Shown here piece by piece: positions 6,835 to 15,006 of a stretch of 21,540 bases of DNA. The notes below the pieces were generated by a model, which was given only the letters and a program-made list of their open reading frames with translations, made no database searches and was not told the origin of the DNA. This stretch comes from UBA1162 sp049513695. Its GTDB lineage: Bacteria > Chloroflexota > Dehalococcoidia > GIF9 > UBA5629. The DNA lies in assembly GCA_049513695.1 (NCBI GenBank), contig JBEKVW010000031.1:1-21540 (forward strand), read 5' to 3'. Position numbers and translations under genes: made by a program. The stretch's first letter is position 1. Each line of letters begins with the position of its first letter.

Positions 6835-6952
6835 AGTATGGTTTTGGGTATATCTTAATGAACCCTAAACTCGGTGAGCAAAAGGCCCCTTCAACATCTG
6901 ACTAATTTGAAACTAAAAACGCAATAATTTTATTTCACATAAAGGAGGTACC

Positions 6953-8137
6953 ATGGATTTTCGATTAACTGACGAACAAGTAGCCCGCAGAAAAGAAATC
7001 TATAAAGTCTGCGAAGAACTGGACAAGAAGAAACCGAAGAGTTGGCTTGGTTTTGAAAGTCCGTTCGATAATGAGGAAGGATGGGCATTCCACCGTTACT
7101 GTGCCAAAGAATTCGCTAAGAGGGGATGGCTTGCCCTCAGTTGGCCCAAGGAATACGGCGGCACCGGGACCATGATGGATAAGGTGCTTCTGGCAGAGGC
7201 ACGCGGTTACTACGATTTGCCCGGCTCCGATATTTTCGGCATTTCTATGCTTGCACCCACTTTGATAGCAGCCGGCAGCGAAGAGCTTAAGAAAGAATTC
7301 CTGCCCAAAATAGCCAGTGCCGAAATCATGTTTTGTGAGCTCTGGAGTGAACCTAATGCAGGCTCTGACCTTGCGGCTCTCACAGCCTCAGCCGTTAAGA
7401 AAGGCGATGAGTTCATAGTAAACGGCCAGAAGACCTGGAATACCGGCGCCCACTTCGCAGATTGGGCTTTCGGCGTTTATAAATCCGATCCGAATGCCAA
7501 AAAACATCACAATCTGACCTTTATTCTTTGCGATATGAAGAGCAAGGGTATAACGGTAAAGGGGATACCCTACATGAACGGGGCTCACGTGTACAACGAG
7601 GTCTATCTCGATGACGTTCATATGCCAGCCAAATATGTAGTCGGTCAGGAGAACGAGGGTTGGGCCGTGGTAAACGTGCTCGCCGGCTTCGAAAGATCCA
7701 ACATCGATATGGTGATGGGTCTGGTACGCGCAGTGGAAGATCTGGTGAAATTCTGCAACGAGAACAAACGCGATGGCAAGCCTTTGTCGCACGACCCGAT
7801 GGTCCGCAGTAAGGTTGCCGATCTTGCCCTTTCGGTTGAGGCTGTTCGCACGCTGGCTTACCGTGTTGCCGATCAGCAGAACAGGAATGAAATGGGACTG
7901 ATGGACGCGGCAGCCGTAAAGATATTCGCCAGTGAGTTGCTGGAAAAATTCGGCCAGGTCTCAACGGATATTTTGGGACCCTACGGACAGGTCAAACAGT
8001 CCAAGTTTGCCAGATTGAACGGAGTTGCAGAATACAACTACCAGGCTTGTTTTGTCCCCATAGTATCCATGGGAACCAACGAGATTCAGCGCAACATCAT
8101 TGCGTGGTACGGTCTGGGCCTTCCCAGAATGAAATAA
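6953..8137 (+). CDS. Acyl-CoA dehydrogenase, catalytic-subunit candidate
   Basis: This 394-residue flavoenzyme of the acyl-CoA dehydrogenase family would introduce the alpha-beta double bond into an acyl-CoA and pass electrons to ETF. The flavin/substrate motif WSEPNAGSD is at 131-139 and NGQKTWNTGAHFADW at 157-171. The C-terminal block is MGTNEIQRNIIAWYGLGLPR (373-392). At the position where short- and medium-chain enzymes carry the catalytic Glu (the residue before GT), this protein has Met373. Glu247 in AGFERSN aligns with the isovaleryl-CoA-type catalytic Glu. The usual R-x-x-F-G-x-P-I FAD/dimer motif and the late GG-x-G motif are absent or eroded. A partner could supply them; see the next gene, 29 bp downstream. 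AAAGGAGG precedes the ATG. The substrate is not predictable. Confidence 0.88.
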   Translation: MDFRLTDEQVARRKEIYKVCEELDKKKPKSWLGFESPFDNEEGWAFHRYCAKEFAKRGWLALSWPKEYGGTGTMMDKVLLAEARGYYDLPGSDIFGISMLAPTLIAAGSEELKKEFLPKIASAEIMFCELWSEPNAGSDLAALTASAVKKGDEFIVNGQKTWNTGAHFADWAFGVYKSDPNAKKHHNLTFILCDMKSKGITVKGIPYMNGAHVYNEVYLDDVHMPAKYVVGQENEGWAVVNVLAGFERSNIDMVMGLVRAVEDLVKFCNENKRDGKPLSHDPMVRSKVADLALSVEAVRTLAYRVADQQNRNEMGLMDAAAVKIFASELLEKFGQVSTDILGPYGQVKQSKFARLNGVAEYNYQACFVPIVSMGTNEIQRNIIAWYGLGLPRMK

Positions 8138-8166
8138 TAAAAGACACATATTCATAAGGAGGAATA

Positions 8167-9297
8167 ATGGATTTACGATTTACAGAACAACAAGAAATAC
8201 TGAAAAAGTCAGCAAGAGACTTCCTCACTAAGGAATGCCCGAAAGCTAAAGTGAGGGAGCTGGAGAAGGATCCTAAAGGCTATGACCCCGCAATCTGGCA
8301 GAAAATGGCTGAACTGGGTTGGCTGGGATTCAACATACCGGAAGACTATGAAGGGATGGGCTACTCCTTTGAAGACCTTAACATGCATATCGAGGAAGTA
8401 GGCAAAAATATACTTCCCGGACCCTATATCAGCACTGTCGTCAACACCTTTGCAATTGTCGCTGAGGGCACTGAAGAGCAGAAGAAGGAGTTCCTGCCCA
8501 AGATATCCAACGGCCAGCTTATACTTACACTTGCCTGGCTCGAGGAAAACGGCCAGTTCGACGCCTCCGGAATTACCCTCAAAGCCGCCCATAAGGGCAA
8601 TGACTACGTCCTGAACGGCACTAAAATGTTTGTAGACTGCGCACATGTATCCAATTATATGATCGTGATAGCCAGGACGAAGGATGGAGCCGGTGAGGAC
8701 GGAGTTACCGCCTTCCTGGTCGATTCCAAATCAGCAGGTATTAAAACCGAGGTAATACCCACTATCGCTTCAGACCATCTGTGCCAGGTCGTGTTTAAAG
8801 ACGTTGCTGTACCGGCCAAGAACGTGCTTGGAAAGGTCGATAAGGGTTGGGCCATACTTCAAATGCTCATCCGCAAAGGCTCGATCTTAAAATCGGCGGA
8901 ATCGCTCGGCGGACTGCAGGCAGTGGTTGATATGACAATTGCCTATTCAAAAGAAAGAGTGCAGTATGATAGGCCGATCGGAGCTTTCCAGGCCCTACAG
9001 CATAAGATGTCCGATATGTGGATAGCTATGGGCACCAGCAAATACCTTCTTTACGAAGCAGCCTGGATGGAATCCGAGGGCATGCCTAATGCCAAAGAAG
9101 CTTCCATGACCAAAGCCTATATCAACGAGGCTTATAAACTGATAAGCGCACTCGGCGTAAAGCTTCATGGTGGTATCGGCACCAGTTCCGATCACGACGT
9201 GCCTCTCTATTATCGAAGGGCCAAGGCAGCCGACACCGTTTATGGCAGCACCGACTATCACAGGGAATTGGTTGCCCAACAGATAGGCCTTAAATAG
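8167..9297 (+). CDS. Acyl-CoA dehydrogenase, probable partner subunit
   Basis: This 376-residue acyl-CoA dehydrogenase homologue lies 29 bp after the previous one, with AAGGAGGA before the ATG. It carries the FAD/dimer-interface motif missing from its neighbour, RVQYDRPIGAFQALQHKM (264-281). It also has the late LHGGIG motif (333-338). It lacks the catalytic Glu at both known positions: the C-terminal block reads YGSTDYHR (359-366), and the helix aligned with the isovaleryl-type Glu reads LIRKGSIL (234-241). The TEP-x-GSD flavin motif of the first domain is replaced by WLEENGQFD (124-132). The pattern resembles the alpha2-beta2 acyl-CoA dehydrogenases of actinobacterial steroid side-chain degradation, where two adjacent genes each supply half of the site. 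It is probably non-catalytic alone (inference). A hairpin terminator closes the unit. Confidence 0.85.
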   Translation: MDLRFTEQQEILKKSARDFLTKECPKAKVRELEKDPKGYDPAIWQKMAELGWLGFNIPEDYEGMGYSFEDLNMHIEEVGKNILPGPYISTVVNTFAIVAEGTEEQKKEFLPKISNGQLILTLAWLEENGQFDASGITLKAAHKGNDYVLNGTKMFVDCAHVSNYMIVIARTKDGAGEDGVTAFLVDSKSAGIKTEVIPTIASDHLCQVVFKDVAVPAKNVLGKVDKGWAILQMLIRKGSILKSAESLGGLQAVVDMTIAYSKERVQYDRPIGAFQALQHKMSDMWIAMGTSKYLLYEAAWMESEGMPNAKEASMTKAYINEAYKLISALGVKLHGGIGTSSDHDVPLYYRRAKAADTVYGSTDYHRELVAQQIGLK

Positions 9298-9316
9298 TTA
9301 TCCCATTAGAATCAAT

Positions 9317-9355
9317 AAAAATCCCCTGCCTAGTTGAGGCAGGGGATTTTTATTT
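9317..9355 (+). terminator. Strong intrinsic terminator after the acyl-CoA dehydrogenase pair
   Basis: AAAAATCCCCTGCCT (9317-9331) and AGGCAGGGGATTTTT (9337-9351) form a perfect 15-bp stem with a 5-nt loop and a T-rich tail. The A-run on the left would let it work in both directions. Confidence 0.95.
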
Positions 9356-9371
9356 TCCCAATTTATTCTAA

Positions 9372-9401
9372 TTGCTCTGATACTAATAATTATGTTATAC
9401 T
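9372..9401 (+). promoter_or_regulatory. Candidate promoter of the rpsB operon
   Basis: TATACT (9396-9401) matches 5 of 6 bases of a -10. TTGCTC (9372-9377), a weak -35, lies 18 bp upstream. The position between a strong terminator and rpsB requires a promoter here. The leader would be about 45 nt, and I see no convincing S2-binding structure in it. Confidence 0.45.
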
Positions 9402-9454
9402 TCCCAGCGGTTTTGAATAAGCAGTTTGCTCTTGTTTCAGGAGGTTAATTAATT

Positions 9455-10207
9455 TTGGCAGATACAATTACCGTAAAGCAACTCTTGGAAGCCGGTGCTC
9501 ATTTCGGCCACCAGACCGGGCATTGGCATCCCAAAATGAAGAATTATATTTTCACCCAGAGAAATGGGATTCATATAATTGATCTAGAGCAGACCGTTAC
9601 CCTGCTAAACATAGCTTGCGCTTTCGTAAGGGAGATGGTCGGCAACGGACAATCGATCCTGTTTGTGGGCACCAAGAAACAGGCGCAAGATATCGTTGAA
9701 GAAGAGGCCAAACGCTGCGGCATGTTTTATGTCAACCAGCGCTGGCTGGGCGGCATGCTCACCAACTTCAACACAATCCAGGGCAGGATAGACTATCTGG
9801 TCAGATTGGAAGATAAGAAATCGCGAGGAGACCTTGACTACCTTTCCAAGAAAGACAAACTAAAAGTGGAAAAGGAGATGGCCAAGCTCAACAAGCTGAT
9901 GGGCGGATTCAAAGAGATGACAACTTTGCCCGGCGCATTATTCATTATCGACCCCACCAAGGAAAAAATTGCTCTCAGCGAAGCGCAAAAAGTTGGGGTC
10001 AAGATAGTTGCAACAGTAGATACCAACTGCAATCCAGATGGAATCGATTTTATAATACCGGCCAATGATGATGCCATAAAAGCCATAAAGGTTATCTGCT
10101 CTCATATCGCAGACGCCGTACTCGAAGGGAAAATGCTGGCTGAAGCCGGAGAAACTAAGGGGCCGGAGGCGGCGGAACCTGATTCAACCGAATCAGAAGA
10201 AGAGTAA
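9455..10207 (+). CDS. rpsB: 30S ribosomal protein S2
   Basis: This protein of the small ribosomal subunit binds the body-head junction and is needed for S1 attachment in many bacteria. The 250-residue length is normal. The N-terminal LLEAGAHFGHQTGHWHPKM and the internal NQRWLGGMLTNF are S2 signatures. The C-terminus is an acidic tail (EAAEPDSTESEEE), common in this protein. The start is TTG, fixed by AGGAGGT at 9439-9445 and by the conserved N-terminus ADTITVKQLLEAGAHFG. It is the first gene of the rpsB-tsf-pyrH-frr block. Confidence 0.97.
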   Translation: MADTITVKQLLEAGAHFGHQTGHWHPKMKNYIFTQRNGIHIIDLEQTVTLLNIACAFVREMVGNGQSILFVGTKKQAQDIVEEEAKRCGMFYVNQRWLGGMLTNFNTIQGRIDYLVRLEDKKSRGDLDYLSKKDKLKVEKEMAKLNKLMGGFKEMTTLPGALFIIDPTKEKIALSEAQKVGVKIVATVDTNCNPDGIDFIIPANDDAIKAIKVICSHIADAVLEGKMLAEAGETKGPEAAEPDSTESEEE

Positions 10208-10271
10208 ACCCGCCCTGGCCATGGCTTTCATCATATTGGCCGTACTTTTTTAATCCCAAAGGAGGACTAGA

Positions 10272-10769
10272 TTGGAAATTTCAGCCGATAAAGTTAAAGA
10301 ATTACGCCAGAAAACCGGTGCTGGTGTGATGGATTGTAAGAAGGCCCTTACCGATGCCGGAGGTAATTTCGAAAAGGCCTGTGAAATTATCACCGAGCGC
10401 GGTCTGGCCATTGCCAAGAAAAAGTCTGAAAGGATAGCGGAGCAAGGCGTAGTAGAGTGTTACGTCCATACCGGCAACCATCTGGGAGTCATGGTTGAGG
10501 TCAACTGTGAGACGGATTTTGTCGCAAGGACCCCCGAGTTCAAGGAGCTGGCCCATAACATAGCCCTCCAGATTTCAGCCATGGCGCCGCAGTATATTGC
10601 AGCAAGTGAGGCCTCGACCGATGTTGATGCAGCATCAGTCTGCCTTCTCCTCCAACCCTATATCAAAGACCCGGCAAAAACCATCCAGGATATCATAACA
10701 GAGACAATAGCTAAAACTGGTGAGAACATAAAAGTACGCAGGTTCGTACGTTTTGAACTGGGTTATTAG
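10272..10769 (+). CDS. tsf: Elongation factor Ts, short form
   Basis: This is the guanine nucleotide exchange factor for EF-Tu. The N-terminal UBA-like module carries the signature LRQKTGAGVMDCKKAL (11-26). TDFVA at 81-85 is the EF-Tu contact region, and the C-terminus ends IKVRRFVRFELG. At 165 residues it lacks the second core subdomain and coiled coil of the 283-residue E. coli protein and resembles short forms such as that of Thermus. The TTG start is supported by AGGAGG 5-10 nt upstream and by the family N-terminus. Only 2 bp separate it from pyrH. Confidence 0.95.
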   Translation: MEISADKVKELRQKTGAGVMDCKKALTDAGGNFEKACEIITERGLAIAKKKSERIAEQGVVECYVHTGNHLGVMVEVNCETDFVARTPEFKELAHNIALQISAMAPQYIAASEASTDVDAASVCLLLQPYIKDPAKTIQDIITETIAKTGENIKVRRFVRFELGY

Positions 10770-10771
10770 AT

Positions 10772-11518
10772 TTGTCTACGAGAAAGGCGAAGTTTAAAAG
10801 GGTCTTATTAAAACTGAGCGGGGAAGCCCTGATGGGCGACAGCAGCTTTGGCATAGACCCTCGCGTATTGAACTCAATTGCCAAACAAATAAAAAATGTG
10901 ATATCCCTGGGTGTCGAAGTGGCTATCGTTGTGGGTGGAGGGAACTTCTGGCGCGGCTCGACAGCTGAAGCTGCGGGTATGGACCGTGTTACGGCTGATC
11001 AAGCAGGCATGCTGGCCACTATAATCAATGCGCTGGCGCTGCAGGATGCCCTTGAAAATAACGGCGTAGTCAGCAGAACCCAATCAGCCATAACTGTCCA
11101 GGCCATCGCTGAACCCCATATCCGGCGCCGAGCCATGCGTCATCTGGAGAAAAAACGCGTGGTCATCTTTGCCGGAGGCACCGGCAATCCTTATATGACT
11201 ACAGACACCGCGGCAGCTCTGCGCGCAATCGAGATAAATGCAGATGTACTGCTGGTGGCTAAAAACAAAGTTGACGGCATTTACGATTCCGATCCCAGGA
11301 AAAACAGAAATGCCAGGAAATACACTAAAATCACGCACAGGGAAGCCTTAAATCTTGAGCTCGAAGTTATGGATATCACCGCGTTTTCACTATGCCAGCA
11401 GAATAAGTTGCCTATAATTGTCTTCGATTTACGTGCCAAAGACAGCATATTAAGGGTTATTGCGGGAGAAAATATCGGGACTCAGGTTATCAGTGAGAAG
11501 AGTGAGAAGAGGAAATGA
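10772..11518 (+). CDS. pyrH: UMP kinase
   Basis: The enzyme phosphorylates UMP to UDP in pyrimidine nucleotide synthesis. It is of the bacterial hexameric amino-acid-kinase type, unrelated to eukaryotic UMP/CMP kinases. Motifs are LLKLSGEALMG (12-22), VVGGGNFWRG (53-62), ADQAGMLATIINALAL (75-90) and AGGTGNPYMTTDTAAALRA further on. The 248-residue length is about normal. It starts with TTG 2 bp after the tsf stop and has no obvious Shine-Dalgarno of its own, so it is probably translated by coupling to tsf. Its stop overlaps the frr start by 4 bp. Confidence 0.96.
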   Translation: MSTRKAKFKRVLLKLSGEALMGDSSFGIDPRVLNSIAKQIKNVISLGVEVAIVVGGGNFWRGSTAEAAGMDRVTADQAGMLATIINALALQDALENNGVVSRTQSAITVQAIAEPHIRRRAMRHLEKKRVVIFAGGTGNPYMTTDTAAALRAIEINADVLLVAKNKVDGIYDSDPRKNRNARKYTKITHREALNLELEVMDITAFSLCQQNKLPIIVFDLRAKDSILRVIAGENIGTQVISEKSEKRK

Positions 11519-12072
11519 CTGACAAAATTTTAAAAAACGCTGATTTAAAAATGCGCAAAGCTATCGAAGCCCTGGCTAAAGAACTGGCAAGTATTCGCAC
11601 AGGTCGAGCCTCACCGGCCCTTGTCGAACACATAAAGGTTGATTATCACGGTGTTGTCACGCCTCTAATCCAACTAGCTTCAATTGCCGTACCTGAACCC
11701 AAAACCATTGCTATTCATCCCTGGGACCGCAGTATCATAAACAACATAGATAAAGCCATTCTTAAATCGGATTTGGGACTGAACCCGATCAATGATGGGA
11801 CGATAATCAGGATAACCATTCCTGCACTTACAGAGGAAAGGCGCAAAGACCTGGTTAAGATTGTACATAAAAGACTGGAGGAGTCGCGTATATCCGTCCG
11901 AAACATGCGCAGGGAGGTAGTAGACGAACTAAAGTCAGCTGAGAAAAACAAGGAGATATCTCAGGACCAGAGTATCCGGGCTTCCGAACAATTGCAGAAG
12001 CTGACTGACAGTCATATAGAGTCGATCAATAAAATCGGCAAAGACAAAGAGGCAGAAATCCTCGAAGCCTGA
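11515..12072 (+). CDS. frr: Ribosome recycling factor
   Basis: With EF-G, this factor splits post-termination ribosomes. The 185-residue length is exactly typical. Family signatures include SIRTGRASPALVEHIKVDYHG near residues 27-47, AIHPWDRSIINNIDKAI, and VRNMRREVVDELK in the long helical bundle. The ATGA overlap with pyrH implies coupling. In many bacteria uppS follows frr; here only 82 non-coding bases separate frr from cdsA. Confidence 0.97.
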   Translation: MTDKILKNADLKMRKAIEALAKELASIRTGRASPALVEHIKVDYHGVVTPLIQLASIAVPEPKTIAIHPWDRSIINNIDKAILKSDLGLNPINDGTIIRITIPALTEERRKDLVKIVHKRLEESRISVRNMRREVVDELKSAEKNKEISQDQSIRASEQLQKLTDSHIESINKIGKDKEAEILEA

Positions 12073-12154
12073 TTAGAGCCGCTATATTATTTTAGCCCGT
12101 CTATCCCAAAGCTGAAAGTATTACCGGGTTAATTCCGGGTACATTTGAAGAGCC

Positions 12155-12967
12155 ATGATAGTTAAACGTCTCGTCACCGGTTTTTCGGTTGCTTTTCTCA
12201 TAGGTATACTCATATGGGCTGGAGAACCCTGGTTTACCGTTGCAGCATGTTTGGTATCAGCCCTGGCCGCTTTAGAATTCTATAACATAGTAAAAAGTGA
12301 GCATATCCAGCCTTTAACCTATTTGGGCATCATCTTTTCGGTGCTCTTTGTCATTAATGCCCATAGCCCTTACGCTACCACCGGCAGTTTACTTTTTGTG
12401 CTGCTGACATTGATTCCTTTAATATGGCTGATATTCGCACGCAACAAGGATCATTCGTTTATTAATTGGGGTTGGACTGTTGCAGGAGTGCTTTATACGG
12501 GATGGCTCTTATCGTTTTATATATATATTAGAGATATGAATAACGGTATGGGGTGGGTGTACCTGGTACTGTCCTGCACTGCGCTCACCGATGTTTTCGC
12601 TTACGTTGTAGGCAGTAACTTCGGCAAGCACGCCCTGGCATCCTCTATCAGCCCCGGCAAGACCTGGGAAGGCGCTGCGGGCGGACTGGCCGCAGCCATT
12701 GTGACCTCCATCTTTTTAAGCCTGATCTTCAGCCTGCCGATAAACTACTGGCAAATGGTTCTGGCAGGTATAATAATAGGTGTATTTTCGTTAGTCGGCG
12801 ACCTGGTGGAATCCCTTTTAAAAAGAAATATGAAAGCCAAGGATACCGGACGCCTATTGCCCGGCCATGGCGGTGTTCTCGACAGAATTGACAGCCACCT
12901 GCTTATTGCACCGGTAGCCTATTATCTGATTATCCTCATAAATAATCAGGGTTGGCTGTTTAAATAG
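12155..12967 (+). CDS. cdsA: Phosphatidate cytidylyltransferase (CDP-diacylglycerol synthase)
   Basis: This integral membrane enzyme makes CDP-diacylglycerol from phosphatidate and CTP, the branch point for phospholipid head groups. The 270 residues contain about seven hydrophobic segments. The C-terminal signature S-x-x-K-R...K-D...P-G-H-G-G-x-x-D-R-x-D is complete, with ESLLKRNMKAKDTG followed by LLPGHGGVLDRIDS. The start ATG has only a weak GAAG 5-8 nt upstream. The last five codons lie inside the left arm of a hairpin that probably terminates transcription. Confidence 0.93.
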   Translation: MIVKRLVTGFSVAFLIGILIWAGEPWFTVAACLVSALAALEFYNIVKSEHIQPLTYLGIIFSVLFVINAHSPYATTGSLLFVLLTLIPLIWLIFARNKDHSFINWGWTVAGVLYTGWLLSFYIYIRDMNNGMGWVYLVLSCTALTDVFAYVVGSNFGKHALASSISPGKTWEGAAGGLAAAIVTSIFLSLIFSLPINYWQMVLAGIIIGVFSLVGDLVESLLKRNMKAKDTGRLLPGHGGVLDRIDSHLLIAPVAYYLIILINNQGWLFK

Positions 12968-13008
12968 TTCTCCCCGTTTAATAGGTTTGGAACCTGACAG
13001 CCAACCCT
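12948..13008. terminator. Convergent terminator hairpin shared by cdsA and the reverse-strand gene
   Basis: AGGGTTGGCTGT (12948-12959) and ACAGCCAACCCT (12997-13008) form a perfect 12-bp stem. Inside the loop a second small hairpin, AGGTT/AACCT (12983-12987 and 12991-12995), is nested. The left arm overlaps the end of cdsA. T-runs are weak on both sides, so termination efficiency is uncertain, but the site lies exactly between two converging genes. Confidence 0.6.
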
Positions 13009-13033
13009 TTCAATTGTCTCTAATCGATATTAT

Positions 13034-14203
13034 TTAAAGAGTAATGTTGCCCTTTTTCAGAGTCTCGGTGGGTTCGAACCATTTGATGCCTGTTTTCTTT
13101 GCGATTGTAGAGCATCTCTCGGCAACCTTATCCCAGCCCATGCCTTTGCACAGAGCGAAGGGGCCGAATATTCCGCCACCGCCGTTGACCATAGCCAGAT
13201 CGATTTCAGCAGCGCTCTTGGCAACTCCGGCCTCGAGAAGCTTGGTGCCTTCATTTACCTGCAGGCACATCATGTCCATGGGATCAAAATTGGGATCAGC
13301 CTTGCTCAGATCGATGGTGGGGCGGTTGCCGCCAGGCCATTCATAGATACCTTTACCCGTCTTTTTGCCCAGGTGACCTTCTTTATTCAGTTTCTCAATC
13401 CAGGGGCGCGGTTTGAAATCGGGTGTCAGCATTTTGCCGAAATATTCCATGCTGTGCAGTGCTACATCCAGGCCTGCGAAATCCATGATCTCACAGGGGC
13501 CCATCGGGGCGCCAATCGATTTGACCTTGGCATCGAGGGCTTCAGGATTTGCACCTTTATCAAGCAAGTAAGATATGTAGAGACCCACCGGTGCTCCCAA
13601 CCTGTTATATATGAAGCCCGGGGTATCTTTCTCTACGCGTATGCCGACCATTGGGCCGCGGAAGTTCGCCCATTTGGCAACCAGAGCTGCGCTTACATCC
13701 ATTGTCTCGGCGGATGTTTTATCGCCCTTGATAACCTCAACCAGCTTCATCATTACTGCGGGATTGAAGAAATGTATTCCGACCACTTTGTCCGGCCTCT
13801 TGGTGGCTCCGCCAATCTTGGTGATGCTCATATTCGAGGTGTTGGAGGCTAGGATTGCATGCTTTGGAGCAGCTTCATCCATCTCTTTGAATATCTTCTG
13901 CTTGAGGTCCAGTATCTCCGGAGCAGCTTCGATTGCAAAATCAACGTCTTTGACCGCATCTTTCAATACTGTAAAACCCTTTATGCCGCCTACAGCCTTG
14001 TCCATTGCTTCCTGGGTCATTTTCTGCTTGGACACCTGCTTCATCAAGCTGTCCTTTAGCTTGCCCATGCCTTTGTCGACAAATTCCTGTTTGATGTCGT
14101 AAAGGTTAACCTGGTACCCTGACATGGCGAGTACCTCGGCAATGCCGTGGCCCATGTCGCCGGCGCCAATCATGGCGATCTTTTTGATGTCCTCAACCTT
14201 CAT
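13034..14203 (-). CDS. 3-hydroxyacyl-CoA dehydrogenase
   Basis: This enzyme oxidises 3-hydroxyacyl-CoA to 3-ketoacyl-CoA with NAD in beta-oxidation. The 389 residues comprise a Rossmann domain with GAGDMGHG (13-20) and two C-terminal helical dehydrogenase domains. Catalytic His144 and Glu156 lie in GIHFFNPAVMMKLVEVIKG, after the conserved SNTSN (120-124). The PGFIYNRL block and GPCEIMDFAGLDV in the C-terminal half fit the family. AAGGAG lies 8-13 nt before the ATG. It is the second gene of a two-gene reverse-strand unit, 26 bp after the crotonase. It is separate from the hydratase, unlike the fused FadB/FadJ. Chain-length preference is unknown; a 3-hydroxybutyryl-CoA substrate is possible. 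Confidence 0.92.
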   Translation of the reverse strand: MKVEDIKKIAMIGAGDMGHGIAEVLAMSGYQVNLYDIKQEFVDKGMGKLKDSLMKQVSKQKMTQEAMDKAVGGIKGFTVLKDAVKDVDFAIEAAPEILDLKQKIFKEMDEAAPKHAILASNTSNMSITKIGGATKRPDKVVGIHFFNPAVMMKLVEVIKGDKTSAETMDVSAALVAKWANFRGPMVGIRVEKDTPGFIYNRLGAPVGLYISYLLDKGANPEALDAKVKSIGAPMGPCEIMDFAGLDVALHSMEYFGKMLTPDFKPRPWIEKLNKEGHLGKKTGKGIYEWPGGNRPTIDLSKADPNFDPMDMMCLQVNEGTKLLEAGVAKSAAEIDLAMVNGGGGIFGPFALCKGMGWDKVAERCSTIAKKTGIKWFEPTETLKKGNITL

Positions 14204-14229
14204 TGCTCAAACTCCTTTAATTTATATAT

Positions 14230-15006
14230 TTATTCGCCTGTGAATTTAGCTTCCCGTTTCTCGATAAACGCCATCATGCCTTCAGTAGCATCCTTGGAAT
14301 TGCGAACTATCTCGGAACCTGCAAGTTCCAGTTCGATGCCCGAAGACATATTGGTATCCTGTCCCAAAACCATAGCATTTAGTATCGCTTTAAGTGCCAG
14401 CGGGGCCCTCTTGGAAAGAGCCGTAGCATATACTTTGGCATCGTTCAGGACTTCGCCCGGCTTAGACACTTTGTTGAGCAGTCCCCATTCATATGCTTCT
14501 TTAGCATTGAGCCTTTTGCCCATCAAGGCAACTTCCAACGCCCGAGTCCGGCCGATTAGCCTGGGCAATCGCTGTGTGCCGCCCCAGCCGGGAATAATGC
14601 CAAGGTTTATCTCGGGTAAGCCCAGCACGGCCTTCTCAGCGTCAACCATCAAACGAAAATGGCATGCCAGGGCAAGTTCGAACCCGCCACCCAGCGCAAA
14701 GCCGTTGATAGCTGCAATGACCGGCTTGGGGAACCTCTCAATTTTATTGTAAACAATATGCCCGAAGCGCGGCATCCAGATATTCATGGGATCGGCAAAG
14801 CTTTTCACATCAAAACCGGCCGAAAACGCAGTTTCGCCACTGCCGGTAATAATAACTACACGCACATCCTTATCTTTTTCGAGTTCGGTTAAGGCTTTGC
14901 CGAGATTATCGACGGCAGCGTAATTGAACGGATTTGCAGGAGGACGGTTCAAGGTGATAATACCAGTCATACCTTCTTTGTTTAATATCAGCGTATCGTA
15001 AGCCAT
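14230..15006 (-). CDS. Enoyl-CoA hydratase (crotonase family)
   Basis: This enzyme adds water to trans-2-enoyl-CoA. The 258 residues carry the oxyanion-hole segments SAGFDVKSF (62-70) and ALGGGFELALAC (104-115). Both acidic catalytic residues of true hydratases are present: Glu110, and Glu132 in LPEINLGIIPGWGGTQRLPR. That argues for hydratase activity rather than another crotonase reaction. AAGGAGG is present just upstream on the reverse strand. It leads a two-gene unit with the 3-hydroxyacyl-CoA dehydrogenase, supplying consecutive beta-oxidation steps. The pair sits inverted between cdsA and dxr, which normally adjoin. Confidence 0.93.
   Translation of the reverse strand: MAYDTLILNKEGMTGIITLNRPPANPFNYAAVDNLGKALTELEKDKDVRVVIITGSGETAFSAGFDVKSFADPMNIWMPRFGHIVYNKIERFPKPVIAAINGFALGGGFELALACHFRLMVDAEKAVLGLPEINLGIIPGWGGTQRLPRLIGRTRALEVALMGKRLNAKEAYEWGLLNKVSKPGEVLNDAKVYATALSKRAPLALKAILNAMVLGQDTNMSSGIELELAGSEIVRNSKDATEGMMAFIEKREAKFTGE

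Noticed and set aside
6858..6905. Short reading frame of 15 codons plus stop upstream of the acyl-CoA dehydrogenase pair
   Set aside because: There is no Shine-Dalgarno before its ATG and no recognisable leader-peptide features such as codon runs or an attenuator hairpin.
10217..10251. Hairpin GGCCA/TGGCC followed by T6 between rpsB and tsf
   Set aside because: The stem is only 5 bp with a 15-nt loop. tsf is normally co-transcribed with rpsB, so I do not call an attenuator.
13373..14752. Several long open frames on the forward strand opposite the hydroxyacyl-CoA dehydrogenase and crotonase genes
   Set aside because: They are antisense shadows of two clearly recognisable genes. Their translations show no family resemblance.
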